Assembly (NCBI RefSeq): GCF_004327335.1 | Contig: NZ_QJUO01000038.1 | Location: 1-38,305 of the forward strand | Reading direction: 5' to 3' | Origin: Stutzerimonas kirkiae | GTDB lineage: Bacteria; Pseudomonadota; Gammaproteobacteria; Pseudomonadales; Pseudomonadaceae | Length of the DNA: 38,305 bases | In this document: piece by piece, positions 18,115-28,141 of the stretch | Numbering within the stretch: the first letter of the stretch is position 1 | How the letters are laid out: each line of letters begins with the position of its first letter | Program-made: the position numbers and the translations under genes | The notes under the pieces: generated by a model | Told to the model about the DNA's origin: nothing | Database searches by the model: none | What the model saw: only the letters and a program-made list of their open reading frames with translations

Positions 18115-19380
18115 ATGAGCGAGACTGTGCTCGATTACATGACCCGGCTGGGCCGCGCGGCGCGGGAGGCTTCCCGGGTGCTCGCGCGTGCCAGCACGGC
18201 GCAGAAGAATCGTGCGTTGCAGGCCGCCGCCACGGCGCTGGACCAGGCGCGCGAAGCACTGGCCGTCGCCAATGCGAAGGATCTCGAGGCCGGGCGCGCG
18301 AATGGCCTGGACGAGGCCATGCTCGACCGCCTGGCGCTGACACCCAGGCGTGTCGATGAAATGATCGAGGGCCTGCGCCAGGTCGCGGCACTGCCCGACC
18401 CGATTGGCGAAATACGCGATATGCGCTACCTGCCTTCGGGCATCCAGGTCGGCAAGATGCGCGTGCCCCTCGGCGTGGTCGGCATCATCTACGAATCGCG
18501 GCCCAACGTGACCATCGATGCCGCCAGCCTGTGCCTGAAGTCGGGTAACGCCACCATCCTGCGTGGTGGCTCCGAAGCCATTCACTCCAACCAGGCGATC
18601 GCCCGCTGCATCACCCGGGGCCTGGAAGAGGCCGGCTTGCCGAACGCGGCGGTGCAGGTGGTGGAAACCACCGACCGCGCAGCCGTGGGCGCGCTGATCA
18701 GCATGCCGGAGTTCGTCGATGTGATCGTGCCGCGTGGCGGCAAGGGGCTGATCGAGCGCATCAGCCGCGAGGCCAGGGTGCCGGTGATCAAGCATCTCGA
18801 CGGCATCTGCCACGTCTATATCGACCGGGCGGCCGATATGGACAAGGCGGTGCGCATCGCCGACAACGCCAAGACCCAGCGTTTCGCCCCCTGCAACACC
18901 ATGGAGACGCTGCTGGTGCATGCCGCTATCGCCGCCAGCGTGCTGCCGCCACTGGCGGCCATCTATGTGCAAAAGGGCGTCGAGCTGCGCGGCTGCCCGC
19001 GCACCCGTGAACTGCTGGGCGAGGCGGTCAACGCGGCCAGCGAAGAGGATTGGGCGACCGAGTACAACGCGCCGATCCTGTCGATCCGTATCCTCGACTC
19101 GCTGGACGAGGCCATCGAGCACATCAATCGCTATGGCTCGCAGCACACTGATGCCATCGTCACCGAGAACTTCACCGATGCCCGGCGTTTCCTCACCGAA
19201 GTCGATTCGAGCTCTGTGATGGTCAATGCCTCCACGCGCTTCGCCGATGGTTTCGAATACGGGCTTGGCGCGGAGATCGGCATCTCCACCGACAAGTTGC
19301 ATGCGCGCGGCCCGGTCGGCCTGGAAGGGCTGACCAGCGAGAAGTACGTGGTGTTCGGCGACGGTCACGTTCGTACTTGA
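18115..19380 (+). CDS. proA: Gamma-glutamyl phosphate reductase
   Basis: Reduces glutamyl-5-phosphate to glutamate-5-semialdehyde in proline synthesis with NADPH. The 421-residue protein has the normal length, the catalytic C260 in [13 protein letters not shown], and conserved [12 protein letters not shown] and [12 protein letters not shown] segments. First gene of the 11-kb plus-strand cluster; its stop overlaps the nadD start by one base. Confidence 0.98.
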   Translation: MSETVLDYMTRLGRAAREASRVLARASTAQKNRALQAAATALDQAREALAVANAKDLEAGRANGLDEAMLDRLALTPRRVDEMIEGLRQVAALPDPIGEIRDMRYLPSGIQVGKMRVPLGVVGIIYESRPNVTIDAASLCLKSGNATILRGGSEAIHSNQAIARCITRGLEEAGLPNAAVQVVETTDRAAVGALISMPEFVDVIVPRGGKGLIERISREARVPVIKHLDGICHVYIDRAADMDKAVRIADNAKTQRFAPCNTMETLLVHAAIAASVLPPLAAIYVQKGVELRGCPRTRELLGEAVNAASEEDWATEYNAPILSIRILDSLDEAIEHINRYGSQHTDAIVTENFTDARRFLTEVDSSSVMVNASTRFADGFEYGLGAEIGISTDKLHARGPVGLEGLTSEKYVVFGDGHVRT

Positions 19381-20024
19381 TGGGCCGTCGCATCGGCGTT
19401 TTCGGTGGTACCTTCGACCCTGTGCACATCGGGCATCTGCGCGGGGCGCTGGAGGTCGTGGAGCTGGCGGGGCTGGACGAACTGCGCCTGGTGCCTTGCG
19501 CCAGGCCTCCGCATCGGGAAACGCCGAACAGCAGTGCCGAGGATCGCCTGGCCATGGTGCGCCTGGCGGTGGCGGACCTGTCGCCGCTGATGGTCGATGC
19601 GCGGGAACTGGAGCGTGAGCGGCCCTCCTATACCGTGGAAACGCTGGAGTCGCTGCGCAGCGAACTGGCAGAGGACGATCAACTGTTCCTGCTGCTGGGC
19701 TGGGATGCCTTCTGCGGGCTGCCCGGTTGGCACCGCTGGCAGGAGTTGCTGGAGCTTTGCCATATCCTGGTGCTGCAGCGCCCGGATACCGGCAGCGAGG
19801 TCCCCGAGGCGCTACGCAACCTGTTGGCGGCACGCAGTGCTTCCAATGTGCGGGCGATAAGCGGCCGGGCGGGGCAGATCGCCTTCGTCTGGCAGATGCC
19901 GCTGGAAATATCCGCTACACAGATTCGCAGGTTTCTCGCCAGTGGCAGAACGGTCCGCTTCCTGGTCCCGGATTCCGTACTGGCTTATATCAATGCGCAC
20001 GGTCTGTACCGGGCGTCGAACTGA
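19380..20024 (+). CDS. nadD: Nicotinate-mononucleotide adenylyltransferase
   Basis: Adenylates NaMN to NaAD in NAD synthesis. The 214-residue protein starts [20 protein letters not shown], containing the nucleotidyltransferase [11 protein letters not shown] motif, and has [13 protein letters not shown] near its end. ATG 19380 overlaps the proA stop; a TTG three bases earlier is in frame but unnecessary. Next to rsfS, as in most gammaproteobacteria. Confidence 0.97.
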   Translation: MGRRIGVFGGTFDPVHIGHLRGALEVVELAGLDELRLVPCARPPHRETPNSSAEDRLAMVRLAVADLSPLMVDARELERERPSYTVETLESLRSELAEDDQLFLLLGWDAFCGLPGWHRWQELLELCHILVLQRPDTGSEVPEALRNLLAARSASNVRAISGRAGQIAFVWQMPLEISATQIRRFLASGRTVRFLVPDSVLAYINAHGLYRASN

Positions 20025-20039
20025 GGTTGTATTTACGTT

Positions 20040-20405
20040 ATGCAGAATGAAACTCTGGTCAAACTGGCGATTGATGCCCTTGAAGAGCTCAAGGGGCAGG
20101 ATATCGTCACCATAGATGTGCAAGGCAAGACCAGCGTCACCGATTTCATGGTGATCGCCAGTGGCACTTCCAGCCGCCATGTCAAATCCATGGCCGACAA
20201 CGTGCTGGAAAAGGTCAAGGAGCAGGGCGTCCGCCCCATCGGCAGCGAGGGGCTGGAAGGTGGCGAGTGGGCATTGCTCGACCTGGGCGATGTAGTGGTG
20301 CATGTGATGCAGGTGCCTACCCGCCAGTTCTACGATCTGGAGCGGCTGTGGCAGGGCGCCGAGCAGAGTCGCGCCCAGCATGCGGGTGATGCCGAGCAGG
20401 GCTGA
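20040..20405 (+). CDS. rsfS: Ribosome silencing factor RsfS
   Basis: Binds large-subunit protein uL14 and blocks subunit joining when nutrients are scarce. The 121-residue protein has the family core [23 protein letters not shown] and the [13 protein letters not shown] segment. It lies 15 bp after nadD and 3 bp before rlmH, a conserved trio. Confidence 0.97.
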   Translation: MQNETLVKLAIDALEELKGQDIVTIDVQGKTSVTDFMVIASGTSSRHVKSMADNVLEKVKEQGVRPIGSEGLEGGEWALLDLGDVVVHVMQVPTRQFYDLERLWQGAEQSRAQHAGDAEQG

Positions 20406-20408
20406 ACA

Positions 20409-20876
20409 GTGAAGCTCAAGCTGATTGCCGTCGGCTCGAAGATGCCGCGCTGGGTCGAGGAGGGCTGGCAGGAATATGCCAGGCGCCTGCCGGCCGAGCT
20501 GTCGCTGGAGCTGGTGGAGATCGGCCTGCATACCCGCGGCAAGAACGCCGATGTCGCTCGCCTGATCCGACAGGAAGGCGATGCGATGCTGAGCAAGGTG
20601 CAGCCCGGCGAGCGTATCGTTACCCTCGAGGTGATGGGGCGCCCCTGGAGTACCGAACAACTGGCCGCCGAACTCGATCGCTGGCGTCTCGAGGCGCGTA
20701 CCGTCAACCTGATGGTCGGCGGCCCGGAAGGGCTGGCACCGCAGGTGTGCGCGCGTAGCGAGCAGCGCTGGTCGTTGTCGCCGCTGACCTTGCCGCATCC
20801 GCTGGTGCGCATCCTGGTCGGCGAGCAGGTTTATCGGGCCTGGACGCTGTTGTCCGGGCACCCGTATCACAAATAG
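20409..20876 (+). CDS. rlmH: 23S rRNA pseudouridine-1915 N3-methyltransferase RlmH (GTG start)
   Basis: SPOUT-family methyltransferase modifying helix 69 of 23S rRNA. It has 155 residues, as is typical, starting [20 protein letters not shown]. The knot region contains [12 protein letters not shown] and [15 protein letters not shown]. The start is a GTG at 20409, three bases after the rsfS stop; no ATG fits the family N-terminus. Confidence 0.97.
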   Translation: MKLKLIAVGSKMPRWVEEGWQEYARRLPAELSLELVEIGLHTRGKNADVARLIRQEGDAMLSKVQPGERIVTLEVMGRPWSTEQLAAELDRWRLEARTVNLMVGGPEGLAPQVCARSEQRWSLSPLTLPHPLVRILVGEQVYRAWTLLSGHPYHK

Positions 20877-20895
20877 GTCGCGGACAACCCCTGAC

Positions 20896-22785
20896 ATGCC
20901 CCAGCCCATTCACCTGAAGGACCATGAGAAGGACGCCGGCCTGGTGCGCCGCCGCGTGCTCGTGGGGATCGTGGTGGTGGTGTTGATGATGGGCGTGCTG
21001 ATCGCCCGCATGTACTACCTGCAGGTGATCCAGTACGAGTACCACTCGACCCTGTCGGAGAACAACCGCGTCCATGTGCAGCCGATACCACCCAACCGCG
21101 GGCTGGTCTTCGACCGCAACGGCCGCGTCATCGCCGATAACCGCCCCAGCTTCAGCCTCACGGTCACCCGCGAGCGGGCGGGCGACTGGCGGGCGGTGCT
21201 GGATGTGGTGGTCGAGGTGCTGGCGCTCTCCGCCGAAGAGCGCGAACTGTTCGAGCGCCGGGTATTGCAGGGGCGCCGGCCATTCGAGCCGGTGCCGATC
21301 ATGTACGAGTTGAACGAGGAGCAGATCGCCCGGGTGGCGGTCAACCAGTTCCGTCTGCCGGGGGTCGATGTGGCCGCGCAACTGGTGCGGCACTATCCCC
21401 AGGGCGAGCATTTCGCCCACTCGGTGGGCTATGTCGGGCGCATCAACGAAACCGAGCTGAAGAGCCTCGATCCGGTCAACTACAGCGGTACGCACCATAT
21501 CGGCAAGACCGGCATCGAGAAGTTCTACGAAGATGTCCTGCATGGCCAGGTGGGCTACGAGGAAGTCGAGACCAACGCCCGCGGGCGCGTGCTGCGGGTG
21601 CTCAAGCGCACCGATCCGGTGCCGGGCCAGGACCTGGTGCTGACCCTCGACCTGGACCTGCAGGAGGCCGCCGAGGCGGCGCTGGGCGGGCGGCGCGGCG
21701 CCATCGTGGCGTTGCAGCCGCAAACCGGCGAGGTGCTGGCGATGGTCAGCCAGCCGAGCTTCAACCCCAACCTGTTCGTCACCGGTATCAGCTTCAAGGA
21801 TTACGGCGAGCTGCGCGACTCCATCGACCGCCCGCTGTACAACCGGGTGCTGCGCGGGCTCTACCCGCCCGGCTCGACCATCAAGCCGATGATGGCGGTG
21901 GCCGGGCTGGATGCCGGGGTGATCACGCCGACCAGCCGTGTCTTCGACCCTGGCTATTTCCAGTTGCCCAATGTCCAGCACAAGTACCGCAACTGGAATC
22001 GCAGCGGCGACGGCTGGGTCGACCTGACGTTGGCCATCATGCGTTCCAACGACACCTATTTCTACGACATGGCGCACAAGATGGGCGTCGATCGCATGCA
22101 CGACTACATGACCCGCTTCGGCCTCGGGCAGCGGGTGGCGTTGGACATGAATGAAGAAACGGCCGGCCTGATGCCTTCCCGCGAGTGGAAGCGTGCGCGC
22201 TACCGCCAGCCCTGGTATCCGGGGGAAACGGTGATCCTCGGTATCGGCCAGGGCTATATGCAGGCCACGCCGCTGCAACTGGCTCAGGCCACGGCGCTGA
22301 TGGCCACCCGTGGCAAGTGGGTTCGCCCGCACCTGGCCCGCAGCCTGGATGGCACGCCGGTGATCGACCCGGATGCGCCGGCGGATATCGAGCTGCGCGA
22401 CCCGCGTTACTGGGAATACGCCATCCACGGCATGGAGCAGGTGGTGCATGGCGCCCGTGGCACTGCGCGCAGGATCGGCGAAGGCTCGCCCTACCGGATC
22501 GCCGGCAAGAGCGGTACGGCCCAAGTGGTGGCGATCAAGCAGGGCGAGCGTTATGACAGCGGCCGGCTGGCCGAGCGGCATCGCGACCATGCGCTGTTCG
22601 TCGCCTTCGCGCCTATCGAGAAGCCCGAGATCGTGGTAGCGGTGATGGTGGAGAACGGTGAGTCCGGCTCCGGTGTCGCCGCCCCGGTGGTCAAGGCCGT
22701 CATGGATGCCTGGTTGCTGGACAGGGATGGCAAACTGAAAGCCGAATACGACCCGGCGCAGGTTCAGCCGGAGGTGGCGCCATGA
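20896..22785 (+). CDS. mrdA: Penicillin-binding protein 2 (elongasome transpeptidase)
   Basis: Cross-links peptidoglycan during cell elongation, paired with RodA. The 629-residue protein has a short cytoplasmic N-terminus, one membrane helix (about 20-38), a dimerisation/pedestal region and the transpeptidase domain with S327-TI-K330, SND (384-386) and KSGT (538-541), all intact. The mrdA stop overlaps the rodA start, so the pair is translationally coupled. Also called pbpA in pseudomonads. Confidence 0.97.
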   Translation: MPQPIHLKDHEKDAGLVRRRVLVGIVVVVLMMGVLIARMYYLQVIQYEYHSTLSENNRVHVQPIPPNRGLVFDRNGRVIADNRPSFSLTVTRERAGDWRAVLDVVVEVLALSAEERELFERRVLQGRRPFEPVPIMYELNEEQIARVAVNQFRLPGVDVAAQLVRHYPQGEHFAHSVGYVGRINETELKSLDPVNYSGTHHIGKTGIEKFYEDVLHGQVGYEEVETNARGRVLRVLKRTDPVPGQDLVLTLDLDLQEAAEAALGGRRGAIVALQPQTGEVLAMVSQPSFNPNLFVTGISFKDYGELRDSIDRPLYNRVLRGLYPPGSTIKPMMAVAGLDAGVITPTSRVFDPGYFQLPNVQHKYRNWNRSGDGWVDLTLAIMRSNDTYFYDMAHKMGVDRMHDYMTRFGLGQRVALDMNEETAGLMPSREWKRARYRQPWYPGETVILGIGQGYMQATPLQLAQATALMATRGKWVRPHLARSLDGTPVIDPDAPADIELRDPRYWEYAIHGMEQVVHGARGTARRIGEGSPYRIAGKSGTAQVVAIKQGERYDSGRLAERHRDHALFVAFAPIEKPEIVVAVMVENGESGSGVAAPVVKAVMDAWLLDRDGKLKAEYDPAQVQPEVAP

Positions 22786-23927
22786 GTGGCAGTTTCGATC
22801 GTACGCTGTCGAACCAGGATGTCCTGCGCCGACGTGCCAGCCTGTTGCAGCGCATGCATCTGGATGGCCCGCTGCTGCTGCTGTTGCTGATCCTCGCCGC
22901 CGGCAGCCTGTTCATCCTCTATTCGGCCAGCGGCAGGCACTGGGATATGTTGCTCAAACAGTCCAGCTCCTTCGGCCTGGGGCTGCTGGCGATGCTGGTG
23001 ATCGCCCAGTTGGAGCCGCGTTTCATGGCGCGTTGGGCGCCGCTGGGCTACCTGGGCGTGGTCGGGCTGCTGCTGGCGGTGGAGTTCATCGGCCATACGG
23101 CAATGGGGGCGACGCGCTGGATCAATATCCCCGGGGTGATCCGCTTCCAGCCTTCGGAATTCATGAAGATCATCATGCCGATGACCATCGCCTGGTACTT
23201 CTCGACCCGCAGCCTGCCGCCCAGCTTCAAGCACACGGTGATCAGCCTGTTGCTGATCGCCATTCCGTTCATGCTGATCGTCAAGCAGCCCGACCTGGGC
23301 ACCGCCTTGCTGATCCTGGCTTCTGGGGCTTTCGTGCTGTTTATCGCGGGGCTGCGCTGGAGCTGGATCTGCATGGCCGTGGCGGCCGTGGTGCCGGTGG
23401 CCATCGCCATGTGGTACTTCGTCATGCACGACTACCAGAAACAGCGTGTGCTGACCTTCCTCGACCCCGAGAGCGATCCCCTTGGAACGGGTTGGAACAT
23501 CATCCAGTCCAAGGCTGCGATAGGTTCCGGCGGCGTGTTCGGCAAGGGCTGGCTGCAGGGTACGCAATCGCATCTGGATTTTTTGCCGGAAAGCCATACG
23601 GACTTTATCATTGCCGTCCTGGCGGAGGAGTTCGGCCTGGTCGGGGTCTGTTTGTTACTGCTGGTGTATCTGCTGTTGATCGCCCGTGGGCTGGTGATTA
23701 CCGTGCAGGCCCAGACACTGTTCGGAAAATTGCTGGCCGGAGCGCTGACGATGACCTTCTTCGTCTACGTCTTCGTCAACATTGGCATGGTGAGCGGGCT
23801 GCTGCCGGTGGTAGGGGTGCCTCTGCCCTTCATCAGCTATGGTGGAACTTCACTGGTGACCCTGCTGTCAGGGTTCGGGGTTTTGATGTCGATCCACACC
23901 CATCGCAAGTGGATCGCACAGGTTTGA
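22782..23927 (+). CDS. rodA: Peptidoglycan glycosyltransferase RodA
   Basis: SEDS-family polymerase of lipid II for rod-shape elongation, functioning with PBP2. The 381-residue polytopic protein shows about ten hydrophobic segments and SEDS motifs such as RFQPSEFMKI, KQPDLGTALLI and PLPFISYGGTSLV. The start has GGAGGTGG six bases ahead and overlaps the mrdA stop (ATGA). mltB follows after 14 bp. Confidence 0.97.
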   Translation: MSGSFDRTLSNQDVLRRRASLLQRMHLDGPLLLLLLILAAGSLFILYSASGRHWDMLLKQSSSFGLGLLAMLVIAQLEPRFMARWAPLGYLGVVGLLLAVEFIGHTAMGATRWINIPGVIRFQPSEFMKIIMPMTIAWYFSTRSLPPSFKHTVISLLLIAIPFMLIVKQPDLGTALLILASGAFVLFIAGLRWSWICMAVAAVVPVAIAMWYFVMHDYQKQRVLTFLDPESDPLGTGWNIIQSKAAIGSGGVFGKGWLQGTQSHLDFLPESHTDFIIAVLAEEFGLVGVCLLLLVYLLLIARGLVITVQAQTLFGKLLAGALTMTFFVYVFVNIGMVSGLLPVVGVPLPFISYGGTSLVTLLSGFGVLMSIHTHRKWIAQV

Positions 23928-23941
23928 CGAGAGACTATTTC

Positions 23942-24949
23942 TTGATTTCCTTAGGCGGTAGGCAGTTGGCGCGGGTGCTCTGTGGGCTTGGTCTGGTTGG
24001 CGCCATGGGCGCGCAATCGGCCTGGGCGAGCGACTACAAGGGCGAGAAGGTGGCCGGCTTCATTGCCGAGATGGCCAGCGAATATGGTTTCGCCAGCGAG
24101 CAACTGGCCGAACTGCTGGCCCAGGCCGAGCGCAAACAGGCCATTCTCGATGCCATTTCACGGCCGGCCGAGCGGGTTCGTCCGTGGAAGGAATACCGCC
24201 CGATCTTCATCACCGATGCGCGCATCGCCCAGGGGGTCGACTTCTGGCGGCAGAACCAGGACGCATTGCAGCAGGCCGAGGCCAAGTACGGCGTGCCGGC
24301 GGAGGTCATCGTCGCGATCATCGGCGTGGAAACCTTCTACGGCCGCAATACCGGCAACTACCGGGTGATCGATGCCCTGGCTACGCTGGGCTTCGACTAT
24401 CCGCCGCGCCAGCCGTTCTTCCGCAAGGAGCTCAAGGAGTTCCTGTTGCTGGCGCGCGAGGAGCAGGTCGACCCGCTGACCCTCAAGGGCTCCTATGCCG
24501 GTGCCATGGGCCTACCGCAGTTCATGCCGAGCAGCTTCCGTGCCTATGCCGTGGATTTCGACGCTGATGGCCACATCGACATCTGGAGCAACCCCACCGA
24601 TGCCATTGGCAGTGCGGCCAATTATTTCAAGCGTCACGGCTGGCTTTCCGGTGGTGAGGTCGCGGTGCGTGCCACGGTCGCTGGCGAGCGTTTCGAAGAG
24701 GGCCTGACCCAGGGGCTGGAGCCGGGCCTGAATGCCGCGCAACTGCGCGAACTGGGCTGGCAGCCGGCTACCGCCATCGCCGATGAGGCGATGGTCACCG
24801 CGTTCCGCCTGGAAGGCGCGGAAGGCGACGAATACTGGATCGGCCTGCCGAATTTCTATGTGATCACCCGCTACAACCGTAGCGTGATGTATGCCATGGC
24901 GGTGAATCAGCTCGCCGATGCCCTGGCCAAGGCGAGGGGGCAACAGTGA
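23942..24949 (+). CDS. mltB: Membrane-bound lytic murein transglycosylase B family (TTG start)
   Basis: Cleaves glycan strands to anhydromuramyl ends in the periplasm; the P. aeruginosa counterpart is often named sltB1. The 335-residue protein has an N-terminal hydrophobic signal (ending near AWAS), no lipobox cysteine, then a GH103 domain with the catalytic Glu in IIGVETFYGRNTGNY and GAMGLPQFMPSSFRAY. The start is put at TTG 23942 because it opens the signal sequence 15 bases after the rodA stop; the first in-frame ATG (about 24005) would lose most of it. Confidence 0.92.
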   Translation: MISLGGRQLARVLCGLGLVGAMGAQSAWASDYKGEKVAGFIAEMASEYGFASEQLAELLAQAERKQAILDAISRPAERVRPWKEYRPIFITDARIAQGVDFWRQNQDALQQAEAKYGVPAEVIVAIIGVETFYGRNTGNYRVIDALATLGFDYPPRQPFFRKELKEFLLLAREEQVDPLTLKGSYAGAMGLPQFMPSSFRAYAVDFDADGHIDIWSNPTDAIGSAANYFKRHGWLSGGEVAVRATVAGERFEEGLTQGLEPGLNAAQLRELGWQPATAIADEAMVTAFRLEGAEGDEYWIGLPNFYVITRYNRSVMYAMAVNQLADALAKARGQQ

Positions 24950-25935
24950 TGAGGCATCTGCTGACACTGGCGATAGCCGCTGCGGTCCTTGCGGGTTGCT
25001 CTTCGTCGCCCTCCACGCCTTCCGGTGGCGTTGTCCAGAAGCCGAGCGGGATCAGCGGCCCGGGCGATTTCTCGCGTCCCGACAGGGATGGCGCGCCCTG
25101 GTGGGAAGTGGATGTCTCGCAGATCCCCGACGCCATTCCCATGCCTCATTACGGCCCGGTCAAGGCCAGCCCCTACACGGTGCTGGGCAAGACCTACTAT
25201 CCGATCGGCGATGGGCGCAACTACCGCGCCAATGGCACTGCCTCCTGGTACGGCACCAAGTTCCATGGCCAGTTGACCGCCAATGGCGAGAAATACGACC
25301 TGTACGGCATGAGTGCCGCGCACAAGACCCTGCCGCTGCCGAGCTACGTCAAGGTGACCAACCTGGCGAACGGCAAGAACGTGGTGCTGCGGGTCAATGA
25401 CCGCGGGCCGTTCTACTCCGACCGCGTCATCGACCTGTCCTTCGCCGCGGCGAAGAAGCTCGGCTATGCCGAAAGCGGTACGGCCCAGGTCCGCGTCGAG
25501 GGGATCGACCCTGAACAATGGTGGGCGCAGCGCGGCCAGCCGGTGCCCCAGGTGCTGGCGCAGCCGCAGCAGGTCGCCACCACCTCCCTGGCCAGGAGCG
25601 CTGCGCAGCCGGTGGAGCAGTACACGCCGCCCGCCAGCCAGCACGCGGCGGCCGTGGTGCCGGTCCAGCTCGAGCGGCAGGCCGCCACGCACTCCGCGGC
25701 CGGGCTGTTCCTGCAGGTCGGCGCCTTCGCCAACCCGGATGCCGCGGAGCTGCTCAAGGACAAGCTGAGCACCATGGTGTCCGCGCCGGTCTTCGTCAGC
25801 TCCGTGGTGCTCAACGAACAGGTACTGCACCGCGTCCGCCTGGGGCCTATCGCCTCGGCGGACGAAGCCGCCCGCCTGGAGCGGAGCGTGCTCCAGGCCA
25901 ATCTCGGTCAGCCCCGGCAAGTCCGGGCCGATTGA
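24949..25935 (+). CDS. rlpA: Septal ring lytic transglycosylase RlpA
   Basis: Outer-membrane lipoprotein that cleaves peptide-free (denuded) glycan at the septum in P. aeruginosa. The 328-residue protein has a lipobox LAGC (C17), a double-psi beta-barrel domain (from about residue 90, GTASWYGTKFHGQLTANGE and RVNDRGPF), a Gln/Ala/Pro-rich linker and a C-terminal SPOR domain that targets denuded strands. The ATG overlaps the mltB stop by one base; a GTG one codon earlier is possible. Confidence 0.95.
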   Translation: MRHLLTLAIAAAVLAGCSSSPSTPSGGVVQKPSGISGPGDFSRPDRDGAPWWEVDVSQIPDAIPMPHYGPVKASPYTVLGKTYYPIGDGRNYRANGTASWYGTKFHGQLTANGEKYDLYGMSAAHKTLPLPSYVKVTNLANGKNVVLRVNDRGPFYSDRVIDLSFAAAKKLGYAESGTAQVRVEGIDPEQWWAQRGQPVPQVLAQPQQVATTSLARSAAQPVEQYTPPASQHAAAVVPVQLERQAATHSAAGLFLQVGAFANPDAAELLKDKLSTMVSAPVFVSSVVLNEQVLHRVRLGPIASADEAARLERSVLQANLGQPRQVRAD

Positions 25936-25976
25936 CCCGGTCTCTCATCAACGTCGTCAAACTTTTTCGAGATACG

Positions 25977-27134
25977 ATGAACATAACCACTGTATTGCAA
26001 CGTATGAGCCTGCTGGCTCTGTTCGTGGCCTCGCCGATACTGTCGGCGGCGCCTGTCATTCCTTCCGCACCGCAACTGGCGGCCAAGTCCTATGTGCTGA
26101 TGGATGCCGACAGCGGCAAGGTGCTGATCGAGAACAATGGCGATGAGCGCCTGCCGCCGGCCAGCCTGACCAAGCTGATGACGGCCTATATCGCCACTCT
26201 GGAAATCCAGAAGGGCCAGATCAGCGACAACGACATGGTCACCATCAGCGAGAAGGCCTGGCGCACTGGCGGCTCGCGCATGTTCGTGCAGGTCAATACG
26301 CAGGTTTCGGTGGATGACCTGCTGCATGGCGTGATCATCCAGTCCGGTAACGATGCCAGTGTCGCCCTGGCCGAGCATATCGCCGGCAGCGAGGAAGCCT
26401 TCGCCGACCTGATGAACGCCACGGCACAGCGTCTGGGCATGAGCAACTCGCATTTCATGAACGCCACCGGGCTGCCAGATCCCGAGCACTATTCCTCGGC
26501 CAGCGACATGGCCAGGCTGGCGCGGGCGATCATCTATGAAGACCCGGCGCACTACGCCATCTATGCGCAGAAGGAATTCCTCTGGAACAACATCAAGCAG
26601 CCCAACCGCAACCTGCTGCTGTGGCGCGACAAGACGGTCGACGGCCTGAAGACCGGCCACACCGAGGAGGCCGGTTTCTGCCTGGTCGCTTCCGCCGTGC
26701 GCGATGGCATGCGCCTGATCACCGCCGTGTTCGGCACCAATAGCGAACAGGCGCGCGCCGCCGAGACGCAGAAGCTGCTGACCTACGGCTTCCGCTTTTT
26801 CGAGACCCGTACCCTGCATCGCAAAGGCGTCGAGCTGGCGCAGGCGCAGGTCTGGAAAGGCAAGAGCGACAGGCTCAAGGCCGGCCTGGCCGATGACCTG
26901 ACCCTGACCTTGCCGCGTGGCCAGGCAGGGAAGCTGGATGCCGGCATCAGCCTGCGGCCGCGCTTGATCGCGCCGATCCAGCAGGGCGACGTGATCGGCC
27001 GGGTCGAGGTGCGCCTGGGTGACGAAGTGCTGGAAAGCACTGACCTGATCGCCCTCGAAAGCATCGAGGAAGGTGGGTTGTTCCGGCGTTTCTGGGATAG
27101 CATCCGCCTGTTCTTCTTCGGCCTGTTCAACTGA
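25977..27134 (+). CDS. dacC: D-alanyl-D-alanine carboxypeptidase (PBP5/6 type)
   Basis: Trims the terminal D-Ala from pentapeptide stems, limiting cross-linking. The 385-residue protein starts MNITTVLQRMSLLALFVASP (signal peptide cut near SAA), with the active-site motifs S63-LT-K66, SGN (123-125) and KTG (225-227). A C-terminal amphipathic segment (FRRFWDSIRLFFFGLFN) should anchor it to the inner membrane. The ATG at 25977 removes an upstream frame overlapping rlpA. Also annotated dacA in some species. Confidence 0.96.
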   Translation: MNITTVLQRMSLLALFVASPILSAAPVIPSAPQLAAKSYVLMDADSGKVLIENNGDERLPPASLTKLMTAYIATLEIQKGQISDNDMVTISEKAWRTGGSRMFVQVNTQVSVDDLLHGVIIQSGNDASVALAEHIAGSEEAFADLMNATAQRLGMSNSHFMNATGLPDPEHYSSASDMARLARAIIYEDPAHYAIYAQKEFLWNNIKQPNRNLLLWRDKTVDGLKTGHTEEAGFCLVASAVRDGMRLITAVFGTNSEQARAAETQKLLTYGFRFFETRTLHRKGVELAQAQVWKGKSDRLKAGLADDLTLTLPRGQAGKLDAGISLRPRLIAPIQQGDVIGRVEVRLGDEVLESTDLIALESIEEGGLFRRFWDSIRLFFFGLFN

Positions 27135-27146
27135 TAGATACTGCCC

Positions 27147-27177
27147 GCGTGGCAGGGCCCAGCAGGCCGTGCCACGC
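27147..27177. other. Stable hairpin between dacC and ybeD
   Basis: A 13-bp stem with one mismatch, GCGTGGCAGGGCC paired with GGCCGTGCCACGC, and a 5-base loop. There is no T-run on either side, so it is more likely an RNA-processing or stability element within the operon, or a weak pause site, than a full terminator. It occupies half of the 66-bp gap. Confidence 0.55.
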
Positions 27178-27200
27178 TTGCGGATCACGAGTCCGTTTCC

Positions 27201-27485
27201 ATGACAGATAACACGCAAGACATACAAGCACCGAAAATCGAGTTCCCTTGCGAGAACTACCCGATCAAGGTGATCGGTGAGGGCGGCGAGGGTTTCCATG
27301 ACCTGGTGATCGAGGTGATCCGTCGCCATGCCCCGGACCTGGACGAAACCACGCTGGTTTCGCGCGATAGCCGCACCGGGCGTTTCCTTTCCGTGCAGGT
27401 GCACATCACGGCCACGGGTATCGAGCAACTGCAGGCGATCAACAGCGACCTGCGCGCCACCGGGCGCGTCCATATGGTGTTGTGA
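27201..27485 (+). CDS. ybeD: YbeD family protein (DUF493)
   Basis: Small cytoplasmic protein of 94 residues with an ACT-like ferredoxin fold in E. coli; proposed to regulate lipoate synthesis or related metabolism, but the function is not firmly known. The sequence [14 protein letters not shown] near the N-terminus and the C-terminal RVHMVL are typical. Located between dacC and lipB in most gammaproteobacteria; its stop overlaps the lipB start. Confidence 0.95.
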   Translation: MTDNTQDIQAPKIEFPCENYPIKVIGEGGEGFHDLVIEVIRRHAPDLDETTLVSRDSRTGRFLSVQVHITATGIEQLQAINSDLRATGRVHMVL

Positions 27486-28141
27486 TGACGCCCCAGACGC
27501 TTTGCGTCCGGGAGCTGGGCTTGCTCGACTACCTGCCGGTCTGGCAGGCCATGCAACGCCTGACCCAGCAGCGTGGGCCGGATACTCCGGACGAACTCTG
27601 GCTGTTGCAACATGCGCCGGTCTTCACCCAGGGCCAGGCGGGCAAGGCCGAGCATCTGTTGTTGCCCGGCGATATTCCCGTGGTGCAGGCCGACCGCGGC
27701 GGGCAGGTCACCTACCATGGCCCGGGTCAGTTGATCGCCTACCTGCTGCTCGACGTGCGCCGGCTGGGGCTGGGCGTGCGTGAGCTGGTCAGCCTGATGG
27801 AAGACAGCCTGGTGGCGCTGCTGGCGGAGTACGGCGTGGTTGCCGCGGCCAGGCCCGATGCGCCGGGCGTGTATGTCGAGGGGGCGAAGATCGCCTCCCT
27901 CGGGCTGCGCATACGGCGCGGCTGTTCGTTCCATGGCCTGGCGCTGAACGTGGATATGGACCTGGAGCCGTTCCGCAGGATCAATCCCTGTGGCTATGCC
28001 GGCATGAAAATGACACAGTTATGTGACCTGGTCGGACCGGTAGACTTCTCCGCAGTACTTGGCCGCCTGCGTGCACAGCTCGCGCGGCGACTCGGCCATG
28101 TGCAACAGAAGACCCTCAAGGGCGGAATCGAGAATTTATGA
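27485..28141 (+). CDS. lipB: Octanoyl-ACP:protein N-octanoyltransferase LipB
   Basis: Transfers octanoyl from ACP to lipoyl domains of 2-oxoacid dehydrogenases and the glycine cleavage H protein. The 218-residue protein has the family motif [14 protein letters not shown], the catalytic lysine K135 in [11 protein letters not shown] and the acyl-thioester cysteine C169 in [16 protein letters not shown] 27485 overlaps the ybeD stop. Its stop overlaps the lipA start. Confidence 0.97.
   Translation: MTPQTLCVRELGLLDYLPVWQAMQRLTQQRGPDTPDELWLLQHAPVFTQGQAGKAEHLLLPGDIPVVQADRGGQVTYHGPGQLIAYLLLDVRRLGLGVRELVSLMEDSLVALLAEYGVVAAARPDAPGVYVEGAKIASLGLRIRRGCSFHGLALNVDMDLEPFRRINPCGYAGMKMTQLCDLVGPVDFSAVLGRLRAQLARRLGHVQQKTLKGGIENL

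Noticed and set aside
20704..22590. Minus-strand open frame of 628 codons opposite mrdA
   Set aside because: Antisense shadow of a conserved transpeptidase gene; composition typical of reverse-frame translation in GC-rich DNA.
23033..24949. Apparent fusion of a rodA-overlapping frame to mltB
   Set aside because: The first part is out-of-frame rodA; mltB homology and signal peptide begin at the TTG at 23942.
25908..27473. Minus-strand open frame of 521 codons opposite dacC
   Set aside because: Shadow frame; no motifs and the sense gene is complete with all active-site residues.
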